Of a stretch of 13,374 bases of DNA, positions 6,608 through 13,121 are shown piece after piece. The DNA is from 4572-123 sp002084545 (lineage in GTDB: Bacteria; Desulfobacterota; Desulfobacteria; Desulfobacterales; 4572-123). The first letter of the stretch is position 1. Each line of letters starts with the position of its first letter. Under the pieces are notes generated by a model. That model searched no databases. It was not told the DNA's origin and saw only the letters and a list, made by a program, of their open reading frames with translations. Location of the stretch: assembly GCA_029939715.1 (NCBI GenBank), contig JAOZSJ010000102.1:1-13374 (forward strand), written 5' to 3'. A program made the position numbers and the translations under genes.

Positions 6608-7342
6608 TCAGTTCAGAATAATAGGCACTTTTTTTCGCAATATGATCTTCTCGAGGTTGATTAACACATCATAGGCCAGCAGTTCAACCCCGTTTCTATC
6701 AGCCCTGCGAAGCTCTCCGGCGTATGCTGGATCTATGGCGTCAGCCGGCCTGAAATAGTCCGCATCCATTCGCTGCACAAGAAAGAACATGACACATCGA
6801 TGTCCCTTGGATACAAGTTTCTGAAGTTCCACCAGATGCTTTTTCCCCCTATTTGTCACTGCATCGGGAAATGATGCCACCTGGTCTTGAACCAGGGTGC
6901 AGTTTTTTATTTCCACAAAACAGGTGTCACCATTTTTACCGGTAAGAAGCAAATCCAGGCGAGAGCCTTTAGCAACGGTGACTTCCGGCTTTATTTTCTC
7001 ATATCCACTGAGCTCATCTACCATCCCCAGTTCTATGGATTTTTTCACCAGACGGTTGGGCACCATGGTGTTGACGCCGACAAGGGATGTAGGCATATCA
7101 ATGAGTTCCCATGTATATTTCAATTTTCTTTTGGGATTGTCATGGTATGAAAGATAAACAGCCCGGCCCGGCTGCGAGCATTCCTTCATGGTGCCTGAAT
7201 TGGCGCAATGGGCCGTGATAATGTCCCCGTTTGCCAGCTTCACATCGGCCAGGAAACGCTTGTATCTTTTTATGAGAATCCCGGAGGTAAGCCGCGGCCA
7301 TAACAGTCCCTGAGATTCACCTGTCGTGTTATGATGATTCAT
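6608..7342 (-). CDS. sfsA: SfsA, sugar fermentation stimulation protein homologue
   Basis: This 244-residue protein matches the SfsA family over its whole length. The diagnostic stretches are IKRYKRFLADV (24-34), the HCANSGTM motif (45-52), GSRLDLLL (126-133), FVEIKN (142-147) and TNRGKKHL (163-170). The D130, E144 and K146 arrangement resembles a PD-(D/E)XK nuclease-like core. SfsA binds DNA non-specifically in E. coli, where extra copies affect maltose metabolism; the real role is not settled. The ATG at 7342 has only a weak ribosome binding site and lies 24 bases after the second transporter gene, so coupled translation is likely. It looks like a passenger in the sulfur/redox operon. Confidence 0.93.
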   Translation of the reverse strand: MNHHNTTGESQGLLWPRLTSGILIKRYKRFLADVKLANGDIITAHCANSGTMKECSQPGRAVYLSYHDNPKRKLKYTWELIDMPTSLVGVNTMVPNRLVKKSIELGMVDELSGYEKIKPEVTVAKGSRLDLLLTGKNGDTCFVEIKNCTLVQDQVASFPDAVTNRGKKHLVELQKLVSKGHRCVMFFLVQRMDADYFRPADAIDPAYAGELRRADRNGVELLAYDVLINLEKIILRKKVPIILN

Positions 7343-7366
7343 ATCAAAACAAGGATCGAGGCTGCC

Positions 7367-7939
7367 TCAGTTTTCATCTGAAGAGGTTTTGCCGGGAAGA
7401 CACCAGGCGATGACCCCGAGCACCAGGGCAACAATCAAAGCCGGAACGATTCCGGGAATCTTGTCCAGCAAGACCGCATAAGATTCCCTGGGTGTTTGAG
7501 CCAGGGTAACTTTTCCTCCCAAAATTTTATCCAATAAAAACGTGCCCTTGAATGTCGAGTAAGTAATCATGTAAAGCCAGGCGCCTACCAGACCGCCGAC
7601 AATAAAAAAAATCGCATCTTTCCGGCCCTCACCCAGGGCCGCCACACCCGTGCCCGGACAATAGCCTGACAGTGCCCATCCCGAGCCCAGAATAAGACCG
7701 CCGATGATGACTCCCCAGTAACTTGTCTTGACACTAAGGTGGGAAGGATCAAAAACGCCCATGGTAAGTCCGATAAAAAGAATTGCGCTGGACAGGGCAA
7801 TCCCAAGCAAAATGACTCTCATCAGATGTAAATCGGTAAGTTGAAGCATATTGATTATTCTTTGAGGGTTGGTCGCCCCCACACGATGAAGCACAAATCC
7901 GAATAACGCTCCAAGACATATCGCGGATATAATTTCCAT
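7367..7939 (-). CDS. YeeE/YedE-family sulfur transporter half, second subunit
   Basis: This is a 190-residue membrane protein of the YeeE/YedE (sulfur transport, DUF395) superfamily. About five hydrophobic segments are visible (near 4-20, 39-60, 73-92, 107-126 and 162-180). The loop motif GYCPGTG (92-98) holds C94. In the structurally studied full-length thiosulfate transporter TsuA, such loop cysteines line the path and pass thiosulfate along. Full-length members are about twice this size, so this is one half of a split pair; the upstream gene encodes the other. Similar half-size pairs are known as PmpA/PmpB. The ATG at 7939 follows GGAGGG, 11 bases after the stop of its partner. The cargo could be thiosulfate or another sulfane-sulfur compound. 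Confidence 0.88.
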   Translation of the reverse strand: MEIISAICLGALFGFVLHRVGATNPQRIINMLQLTDLHLMRVILLGIALSSAILFIGLTMGVFDPSHLSVKTSYWGVIIGGLILGSGWALSGYCPGTGVAALGEGRKDAIFFIVGGLVGAWLYMITYSTFKGTFLLDKILGGKVTLAQTPRESYAVLLDKIPGIVPALIVALVLGVIAWCLPGKTSSDEN

Positions 7940-7950
7940 ATCGCCCTCCT

Positions 7951-8517
7951 CTATTTTCGTCCGTATATGATAAGTGCTGTCGGGATGGCTGCAGCAAAGG
8001 CCCCGGCTGCAAAAAGATAACCGCTCACCGACGTTTGCATCATGCCGCTCATCATATGTCCGCTGGTGCAGCCACCTGCCATACGGGCCCCATACAGAAC
8101 CAGTACTCCCCCGGTAAAAGCTGCAAAATAGCGCAAAGAAGCCCTTTCCCCGAATTTTGTTCGCCACACCTCCGGGGCCACGCGATCAAGTCTCCCGGGT
8201 TTTGGCCCCTTTGTCATGACGGATAAAAAAGCGCCCAGAATCATGCCGAACACATAAATAAAGCTGTAATTAAATGGCTTTACAACATTTTTTGCGTACT
8301 TGCCGCCGCTTTTGTTCAGGTAGGCGTTACTGCTGGAATACCCGGATTTAGCATCCGGATTTTTTTCAACCAGATCACCGGAAACCGCATTCCAGATAAT
8401 TCCATTGAGTATTACAAACTGTGTTGAAACCCCGATGGGTTTTACAAAAAAAACACTCAATAAAAAAACCAGGCCCAAAATAATTCCGCCTTTGAGCCAA
8501 TTCAATTGTCCAGTCAT
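7951..8517 (-). CDS. YeeE/YedE-family sulfur transporter half, first subunit
   Basis: This 188-residue membrane protein has hydrophobic segments near 9-25, 84-101, 129-146 and 164-185. It carries the YeeE/YedE signature GARMAGGCTSGHMMSG (143-158) with C150, the counterpart of the GYCPGTG cysteine in the next gene. A hydrophilic, lysine-rich insert between the first two membrane segments (about 46-80) is unusual for such a short member and could sit outside the membrane. The ATG at 8517 follows AGGAGG at seven bases. Together with its downstream partner it probably forms a heteromeric channel for reduced sulfur. The direction of transport is not shown by the sequence. Confidence 0.88.
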   Translation of the reverse strand: MTGQLNWLKGGIILGLVFLLSVFFVKPIGVSTQFVILNGIIWNAVSGDLVEKNPDAKSGYSSSNAYLNKSGGKYAKNVVKPFNYSFIYVFGMILGAFLSVMTKGPKPGRLDRVAPEVWRTKFGERASLRYFAAFTGGVLVLYGARMAGGCTSGHMMSGMMQTSVSGYLFAAGAFAAAIPTALIIYGRK

Positions 8518-8575
8518 AGAGAAGCCTCCTTTTTATTTTTGAATCCAACCAATTATCATGATATCCATCAAAACT

Positions 8576-9715
8576 TCATACACCCATTTTTTTTACCAGG
8601 GTATTAAACGCTTTTGTATCACCTATCATAATACATCCAATGAGTTTTCCCTTATCATCTCGAACCAATTTTTTATAAACAGACTTCGTGGAAACGATTT
8701 CATTGTCATGAATGTTGTCCGTATCAATATTACCGGCCGATGCCAGTGCGATGCCCGCCACTTTCAATTTATTGGATGGCGGACGACCGACATAAGAAAT
8801 ATCGCCTCCGGTCATGGCAATTCCGGCAACCCGGCCCTGATCCGCAGCCTCGGGCCATATGCAGTAGTTAATGCCGTTAAACAGGGCAACATCCCCGGCT
8901 GCATACACATCAGCAATATTGGTTTCCATGCGTTCATTGACAATAATTCCCTGGTCTGCCTCAATGTCCGATGCTGCAACGAGGTCCAGGGTGGATCTTA
9001 CCCCTGTTGCGAACAGCACGGCATCCGCTCTCAGGATAGTACCGGATTTCAGCTTGACCGCTTCCACCCGGTCGTCATTGCCGATTATAGCTTCAGTCGC
9101 TTCTTCCAGCCGGAAGGAAAAGCCCATGGTCTCCATCAGTTTTTGAAGTTTTGCAGATCCTTCGTTGTCCAGTTGCCGGGGAAGCAGCCTGTTAAAAAAT
9201 TCTACGACAGTAACCTTTTTCCCGGCATCAAGAATGTGGGCGCCGGCTTCAAGGCCCAACAGGCCGCCCCCGATAATAACCACATCGGTAACCGTGTCTC
9301 CGAGTTCCAGCAGCCTTTGTGCGTCCTCAACGTTCCTTAAGGCAAACACACGATTTTTTTTACTCCCTTGCACCGGCGGTATAAACGAATGACTTCCGGT
9401 CGCCAAAAGGAGTTTGTCCCAGGCAAACGATTCTCCCGCGGCAGTCATCACCTGTTTTTTTTGAAAATCAATGGATGTTGCCTGCGTATTGGTATAAAGC
9501 CTGATCCTGTTTGATTCATGCCACGCGAGGTTTTTTATAATCAGTGCATCTTCAGGTATTTTGCCCGCGGCATACTCGGGAAGCCTGATTCGGCTGTAAA
9601 AGGGAAGGTGCTCCCGTGCCAGCAGGGTAATTTCGCCATGCGGATCATTTTTTCTGATGGTTTCGGCAGCAGTGGTGCCGGCGACACCATTGCCGATGAT
9701 AAGGTAGTGTTTCAT
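8576..9715 (-). CDS. FAD/NAD(P)-dependent oxidoreductase, NADH:rubredoxin reductase-like
   Basis: This is a 379-residue flavoprotein of the pyridine nucleotide-disulfide reductase superfamily. The FAD dinucleotide fold is at the N-terminus (LIIGNGVAGTTAAE, 5-18), the NAD(P)H fold has VVIIGGGLLGLEAG (145-158), and the flavin-contacting VYAAGDVA is at 270-277. The N-terminal PFYSRIRLPEY stretch (38-48) resembles NADH:rubredoxin reductases and the NirB N-terminus. It lacks the cysteine found there in CoA-disulfide or persulfide reductases, so electrons are probably passed to a separate carrier such as rubredoxin. I took the ATG at 9715 because GGGGAG lies five bases upstream and it begins the flavin fold directly. 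The gene sits between a rubrerythrin-like gene and a sulfur transporter pair. Confidence 0.9.
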   Translation of the reverse strand: MKHYLIIGNGVAGTTAAETIRKNDPHGEITLLAREHLPFYSRIRLPEYAAGKIPEDALIIKNLAWHESNRIRLYTNTQATSIDFQKKQVMTAAGESFAWDKLLLATGSHSFIPPVQGSKKNRVFALRNVEDAQRLLELGDTVTDVVIIGGGLLGLEAGAHILDAGKKVTVVEFFNRLLPRQLDNEGSAKLQKLMETMGFSFRLEEATEAIIGNDDRVEAVKLKSGTILRADAVLFATGVRSTLDLVAASDIEADQGIIVNERMETNIADVYAAGDVALFNGINYCIWPEAADQGRVAGIAMTGGDISYVGRPPSNKLKVAGIALASAGNIDTDNIHDNEIVSTKSVYKKLVRDDKGKLIGCIMIGDTKAFNTLVKKMGV

Positions 9716-9775
9716 AATTTCTCCCCTTTGACTTACATTGATTGCCACTGACAAGAGTCCTTTTGTGCCGATGGT

Positions 9776-10237
9776 TTAATCGCCCTGGGAGGCCATAAAA
9801 TCGTCATACATGGTTTCCAGGAACTGCTTGTGCTTCGCTTCCTCCTGGGACAGCAGTTTGAAAACCTGGATGCCGGCCTTATCGTCTGTCTTTTTGGCAA
9901 GATCATTGTACAGCTTGAGCGCTTTTTCCTCTCTTTTCATGGCAAGCCGGAGAATATCCGCGTAGCCCATGCCCGGCTCATAGGTCAGATCAACCATATA
10001 GTCGCTGCGCTTCATGTCCGGAACCCATTTAAATTGGTAAGCGGATATTTTCTCTTTATCAGTTGAAAAATTTTCCAGCATGGTCTGGTGTCTTCTTTCT
10101 TCCGCAGCAAATTCCTCAAACATTTCTCCGGCACCGGCAAAGGGTTCCTGTCGGCTCAGGTCTTCGTAGAATTCTGCTGCCTCTACCTCTTTTTTAATTG
10201 CGTATTCAAGGATTTCATTAATGGATTGAAAATTCAT
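9776..10237 (-). CDS. rubrerythrin-like diiron protein (no rubredoxin domain)
   Basis: This 153-residue four-helix-bundle protein of the ferritin-like superfamily has two half-sites: E17 in AIKKEVEAAEFY with E47xxH50 (EERRH), and E103 in AMKREEKALKLY with E133xxH136 (EEAKH). This is the usual diiron ligand set of erythrins, which reduce hydrogen peroxide or store iron. It ends at the bundle and has no C-terminal rubredoxin CxxC knuckles, so an outside electron donor is needed; the flavoprotein encoded 60 bases downstream is a natural candidate. AAGGAG lies upstream of the ATG at 10237. It is cytoplasmic, with no signal peptide. Confidence 0.92.
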   Translation of the reverse strand: MNFQSINEILEYAIKKEVEAAEFYEDLSRQEPFAGAGEMFEEFAAEERRHQTMLENFSTDKEKISAYQFKWVPDMKRSDYMVDLTYEPGMGYADILRLAMKREEKALKLYNDLAKKTDDKAGIQVFKLLSQEEAKHKQFLETMYDDFMASQGD

Positions 10238-10294
10238 TTTCTTAGTCTCCTTATTTTAATAATTTGATATGTCGGCCATAAAAGTGCTTATTTG

Positions 10295-10651
10295 TCAGGT
10301 GACGTTTAACTTTTTTTGAAGCCATTTTTTAATTTCTCCGTCCACGGCAAAGACACCTTTATGGGTTCCATTTTCTTCCAGGTATCTATTTTTCAAATTC
10401 GTGGGAATATCGATTTTAGCCAGTTCAACGGCTTCATCGGAATTTCTGCGAATAAAATAGATAACAGGCTCCTGCTGCCAGGTATTAATCACAAAATAGT
10501 GGGAGACGTCATTTTTTGACCGGATTACATAATTGCCCCCGGCCCAGTTGTTTCCCCATTCAAGATAAAGCCGGACCGCTTCTTCCGGGGTCATCTGCCA
10601 GTCTATTTCATTCACCAGTCGGGCATCATTTTTTATATTTTCTAAATTCAT
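10295..10651 (-). CDS. DVU0772-like small conserved protein
   Basis: This 118-residue soluble protein starts at ATG 10651, with GGGAG nine bases before it. The central part (TPEEAVRLYLEWGNNW, 20-35, then YVIRSKNDVSHYFVINTW, 40-57) matches what I recall of the DVU0772 family, conserved among sulfate-reducing Desulfobacterota and of unknown function. It has no cysteine and no membrane segment. The frame continues upstream to 10813 with a hydrophobic stretch, but the family start and the ribosome binding site favour the shorter form. It is the first gene of the minus-strand run that continues to sfsA, with 57 bases to the rubrerythrin-like gene. The family name comes from memory. Confidence 0.75.
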   Translation of the reverse strand: MNLENIKNDARLVNEIDWQMTPEEAVRLYLEWGNNWAGGNYVIRSKNDVSHYFVINTWQQEPVIYFIRRNSDEAVELAKIDIPTNLKNRYLEENGTHKGVFAVDGEIKKWLQKKLNVT

Positions 10652-10857
10652 TGTGCTAAACTCCCGTAATAATGGTTTGGCCTTTAAAGTATTTAAAGTG
10701 TGGGTAAGCGAAAAGCATGCCAGATAAACCACAGGGGCTGCCGTCGCGGTTATATAAGCAAAAATATATATAAGTTTCAACCATATGATATAAAAATTAC
10801 GGCACCTTGCCATATGGAATCGATCCTCTTTCGACTGAAAAGGATATTTTTTGCCTC

Positions 10858-10900
10858 ATTATACGCGACTGTTTCATGAGACAATTTTGTATCAAATTGT
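10858..10900 (-). promoter_or_regulatory. promoter and inverted-repeat operator of the minus-strand operon
   Basis: A perfect TATAAT (plus-strand ATTATA, 10858-10863) faces the DVU0772-like gene. At 17 bases upstream the -35 position (10881-10886) falls on the left arm of a perfect 7-bp inverted repeat, ACAATTT/AAATTGT, with a six-base spacer (10881-10900). A repressor bound there would cover the -35 box. The repeat orientation (ACAA...TTGT) is opposite to Rex-type sites, and I cannot name the regulator. The mRNA leader would be about 200 bases. Confidence 0.45.
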
Positions 10901-11053
10901 ATCGCAACACAAACTTAATGTGCTATATGCATTCTTCAACCGGTTTTGATTCGGATCCGTGATTGCCGAGTAACTGCCTGATCTTGAATAAAATCCTTAT
11001 TTTTGGATGAACACTATCTAAAATTATATTGAATTTATTTTTTGGCATGTTTT

Positions 11054-11083
11054 TTGATCTACTCAAGGCACAAGGCAGATAAT
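11054..11083 (+). promoter_or_regulatory. possible promoter of the ferredoxin gene
   Basis: TTGATC at 11054-11059 and GATAAT at 11078-11083 are 18 bases apart. The spacer contains a perfect tandem repeat of CAAGGCA (11064-11077), which could be an activator site. Matches to consensus are moderate. Confidence 0.3.
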
Positions 11084-11132
11084 TATTAAACCATGAACTT
11101 TAAATAAAGCCTATTATTTCAGAGATCGAAAA

Positions 11133-11336
11133 ATGAAAATACCTGTCGTTGATATTGCTAATTGCACTTTGTGCGAGGGATGTATAGAATCTTGCCCCGA
11201 CGTATTTTTTTTAAACGAAGCCGGCTTTATCGAAGTTGTAGACCGGGAAACCTATCCGGAAGACGATGTGAATGAAGCCATAAAATACTGCCCTGAAGGT
11301 TGTATAATCTGGGATGAAGACTCACAGACAGATTAA
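11133..11336 (+). CDS. ferredoxin, single-cluster Desulfovibrio type
   Basis: This is a 67-residue acidic ferredoxin. The N-terminal motif C11-x2-C14-x2-C17-x3-C21P and a distal C53P match the family in which C11, C14, C17 and C53 bind one [4Fe-4S] cluster. C21 and the extra C57 are not needed for that cluster; in related Desulfovibrio ferredoxins a left-over cysteine forms a disulfide. The rest is D/E rich, as expected for a cytoplasmic low-potential carrier. The ribosome binding site is weak (GAGAT, eight bases upstream). Its last 23 bases overlap the start of the next gene, so the two are coupled. A likely use is electron supply to a protein of this cluster, but no partner is proven. Confidence 0.93.
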   Translation: MKIPVVDIANCTLCEGCIESCPDVFFLNEAGFIEVVDRETYPEDDVNEAIKYCPEGCIIWDEDSQTD

Positions 11337-11989
11337 AAAAATACTTCTTTCACTTCTCAAGCAGGATGATTTCGGAAAGAGTTTTGACGAGTTTTTCCGT
11401 TTTCCGGCACGAAAGGCTGTAAATCCCCTGTTTTCCTTTCTGCACAGCAGTGATGAACTCGTAAAATACCGGGCGGTTACGGCTTTAGGGGTGATTGTCG
11501 CTGATCTTGCCCAAAAGGATCTTGAATCCGCCAGAGTCGTGATGCGCCGATTCATATGGAACCTTAACGATGAATCCGGCGGCATCGGATGGGGATCGCC
11601 CGAAGCAATGGGCGAAATCATGGCCCGGAGTGCGGCACTGGCTGAAGAATACGCCACTCTTCTCGTCTCTTATTTGACGCCCGATGGAAATTTTCTTGAG
11701 CATCCCATCTTGCAGCGCGGACTGCTCTGGGGGGTTGGCCGGCTGGCACATACCCGACCCGGGCTGGTGAGGCAGGCTGATGGCCATCTTTTGTTTTTCC
11801 TTGAATCCACGGACCCTTTTCATCGTGGTCTTGCAGTGTGGGCCCTGGGAGCCCTTGGTGACGGGCCGGTTGTAAAACAGCTTGAACCGATGATCAATGA
11901 TGCTTTTTCATTGAGGACCTATATCGGATTTCAAATTGCAAATCGCACTGTGGGTGATCTGGCTGCCGAAGCCCTGGCCCTGATAAAAA
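11314..11989 (+). CDS. DVU0298-like HEAT-type repeat protein (3' end in assembly gap)
   Basis: 225 residues are visible before the N run. The sequence is all helical, with HEAT-like units, for example ELVKYRAVTALGVIVADLA (48-66) and DPFHRGLAVWALGALGDG (167-184). The highly conserved block RRFIWNLNDESGGIGWGSPE (79-98), followed by AMGEI, is how I recognise the DVU0298 family of sulfate reducers; its function is unknown. The ATG at 11314 lies inside the ferredoxin gene and is the only start after an in-frame stop at 11305, so translation should be coupled. HEAT-type proteins usually act as scaffolds or modify partners. The end of the gene is probably just inside the gap, because such proteins are not much longer. 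Confidence 0.8.
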
Positions 11990-12089
11990 NNNNNNNNNNN
12001 NNNNNNNNNNNNNNNNNNNNNNNNNNNNNNNNNNNNNNNNNNNNNNNNNNNNNNNNNNNNNNNNNNNNNNNNNNNNNNNNNNNNNNNNN
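11990..12089. other. assembly gap (100 N)
   Basis: A run of exactly 100 N joins two contigs. The true length is unknown, and the DVU0298-like stop codon and the start of the flavoprotein fusion are hidden in it. Confidence 0.98.
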
Positions 12090-13040
12090 AGTCCCAGAAA
12101 AAACGGAAATACCCATTATCTTTTGTCTGCATTTATGGAAGCGCTGCAAAATCTCGGGGTACGGACTGAAACTATCGATGTTTGCGATAAAAACATCACT
12201 CCCTGCCGGGGGTGCGGGTTTTGTGAAAAAAAGGGACTTTGCATCATAACGGACGATGATATGGCAGAAGAGATCTACACCCTGTTGCGCAGGGCCGATG
12301 TCATTGTTGTTTCCACGCCGGTTTTCTTTTTCAATATGACCTCTCAGCTTAAAGCCCTGGTGGATCGGTGCCAGGTTTTCTGGTCGACAAAACATCGATT
12401 GAACATCAATGATCCGCTGGCAAGTACCCGGCGCGGGTTTCTGCTGTCGGCGGGCGGGTCCAGAGGAGAGAACCTGTTTGACGGACTTGTCTTGACGACC
12501 CGCTATTTTTTCGATGCCCTGGGGGCCCGATACAGCGGCAGCCTGGTTTACCGGGGTATCGATAAAAAAGGGGAGATGCAAAATCATCCGAAGGTGTTGT
12601 TGGACGTGAGAAAAGCGGCGGAAAAACTTATACGGCCTCTTTTCTCCAGAAAAAGGGTTTTATTCGCCTGCCGGGAAAATGCCTGCCGCAGTCAGATGGC
12701 CGCGGCCTTTGCCGCACATCTGGCCGGTGATCGAATTGATGCCCAATGCGCGGGAAGCGAGCCGGCCGATCGAATCAATCCGGACATGATCCGGGTTATG
12801 GCTGAAAAGGGGATCGATATGCAATTTCGAAAAACCCGCAGCCTGGAACCCATGATTGCCGAGATATCTCCGCAACTGCTGGTGACCATGGGCTGCGGTG
12901 AAAAATGCCCGTTTGTGCCCGGAGCTAAAATCATTGACTGGGAACTTCCCGACCCTGCCGGACAGACTTTGGATTTCATGCGCACTGTCCGGGACCGGAT
13001 CGAAGAAAGCGTCAGGGACCTGTTCCGGGAGGAGCTATGA
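12090..13040 (+). CDS. iron-sulfur flavoprotein fused to ArsC-type arsenate reductase/LMW phosphatase (5' end in gap)
   Basis: 316 residues are visible, in frame from the gap edge. The first reads SPRKNGNTHYLL, the FMN-binding loop that normally follows the first strand of NADPH-dependent FMN reductases, so only a few residues are missing. Residues 1-185 are an iron-sulfur flavoprotein: C39-x2-C42-x2-C45-x5-C51 for a cluster, and STPVFFFNMTSQLKALVDR (75-93). From 188 a second domain follows: KRVLFACRENACRSQMA, with the P-loop C194-x5-R200-S, then VTMGCGEKCP (C269, C273) and LPDPAG with the general acid D288. That is the thioredoxin-type ArsC form of the low-molecular-weight phosphatase fold. 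The domains join through a short basic linker (about 177-188). The fusion could supply flavin electrons directly to arsenate reduction; a phosphatase role is the alternative. Confidence 0.88.
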   Translation, partial: SPRKNGNTHYLLSAFMEALQNLGVRTETIDVCDKNITPCRGCGFCEKKGLCIITDDDMAEEIYTLLRRADVIVVSTPVFFFNMTSQLKALVDRCQVFWSTKHRLNINDPLASTRRGFLLSAGGSRGENLFDGLVLTTRYFFDALGARYSGSLVYRGIDKKGEMQNHPKVLLDVRKAAEKLIRPLFSRKRVLFACRENACRSQMAAAFAAHLAGDRIDAQCAGSEPADRINPDMIRVMAEKGIDMQFRKTRSLEPMIAEISPQLLVTMGCGEKCPFVPGAKIIDWELPDPAGQTLDFMRTVRDRIEESVRDLFREEL

Positions 13041-13080
13041 ATATTTTGTTGAAAATATTAAACGAAATTGATATTTATTC

Positions 13081-13121
13081 GTGCCCATCCCGAATTTTTT
13101 CAGGATGGGCACTATTTTTTT
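13081..13121 (+). terminator. rho-independent terminator after the flavoprotein-ArsC gene
   Basis: The perfect 10-bp arms GTGCCCATCC (13081-13090) and GGATGGGCAC (13103-13112) enclose a 12-base loop and are followed by TATTTTTTT (13113-13121). The T run overlaps the stop codon of the convergent hcp gene. In the other direction the hairpin lacks a good T run, so it mainly serves the plus strand. Confidence 0.85.

Larger units (their letters stand above)
10652..11132. other. divergent intergenic region
   Basis: These 481 bases separate the minus-strand operon from the plus-strand ferredoxin cluster. They are AT-rich and hold a probable promoter and inverted repeat facing left (10858-10900) and a weaker promoter facing right (11054-11083). 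No RNA gene or convincing small protein is seen. A TTGGCATG at 11042 followed by TTGA at 11054 resembles a sigma-54 site but has GA instead of GC at -12. Confidence 0.6.

Noticed and set aside
7940..8167. Long upstream extension of the second YeeE/YedE gene
   Set aside because: The extension is an out-of-frame reading of the first transporter gene; the ATG at 7939 has a strong ribosome binding site.
8558..9340. Plus-strand ORF of 260 codons
   Set aside because: It is an antisense shadow of the flavoprotein gene, whose dinucleotide-binding motifs are clear on the minus strand.
10652..10813. Hydrophobic N-terminal extension (from ATG 10813) on the DVU0772-like protein
   Set aside because: The start at 10651 has a ribosome binding site and matches the family N-terminus as I recall it; the extension reads like AT-rich non-coding sequence.
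11042..11057. Sigma-54-like site TTGGCATG-N4-TTGA before the ferredoxin gene
   Set aside because: The essential GC at -12 is GA, and the T-rich spacer makes chance matches likely. Noted only because a sigma-54 activator is in the window.
11314..12249. A single long plus-strand frame crossing the N run
   Set aside because: It is a product of the arbitrary 100 N length. After the gap this frame is a shadow of the flavoprotein, whose true frame begins SPRKNGNTHYLL.
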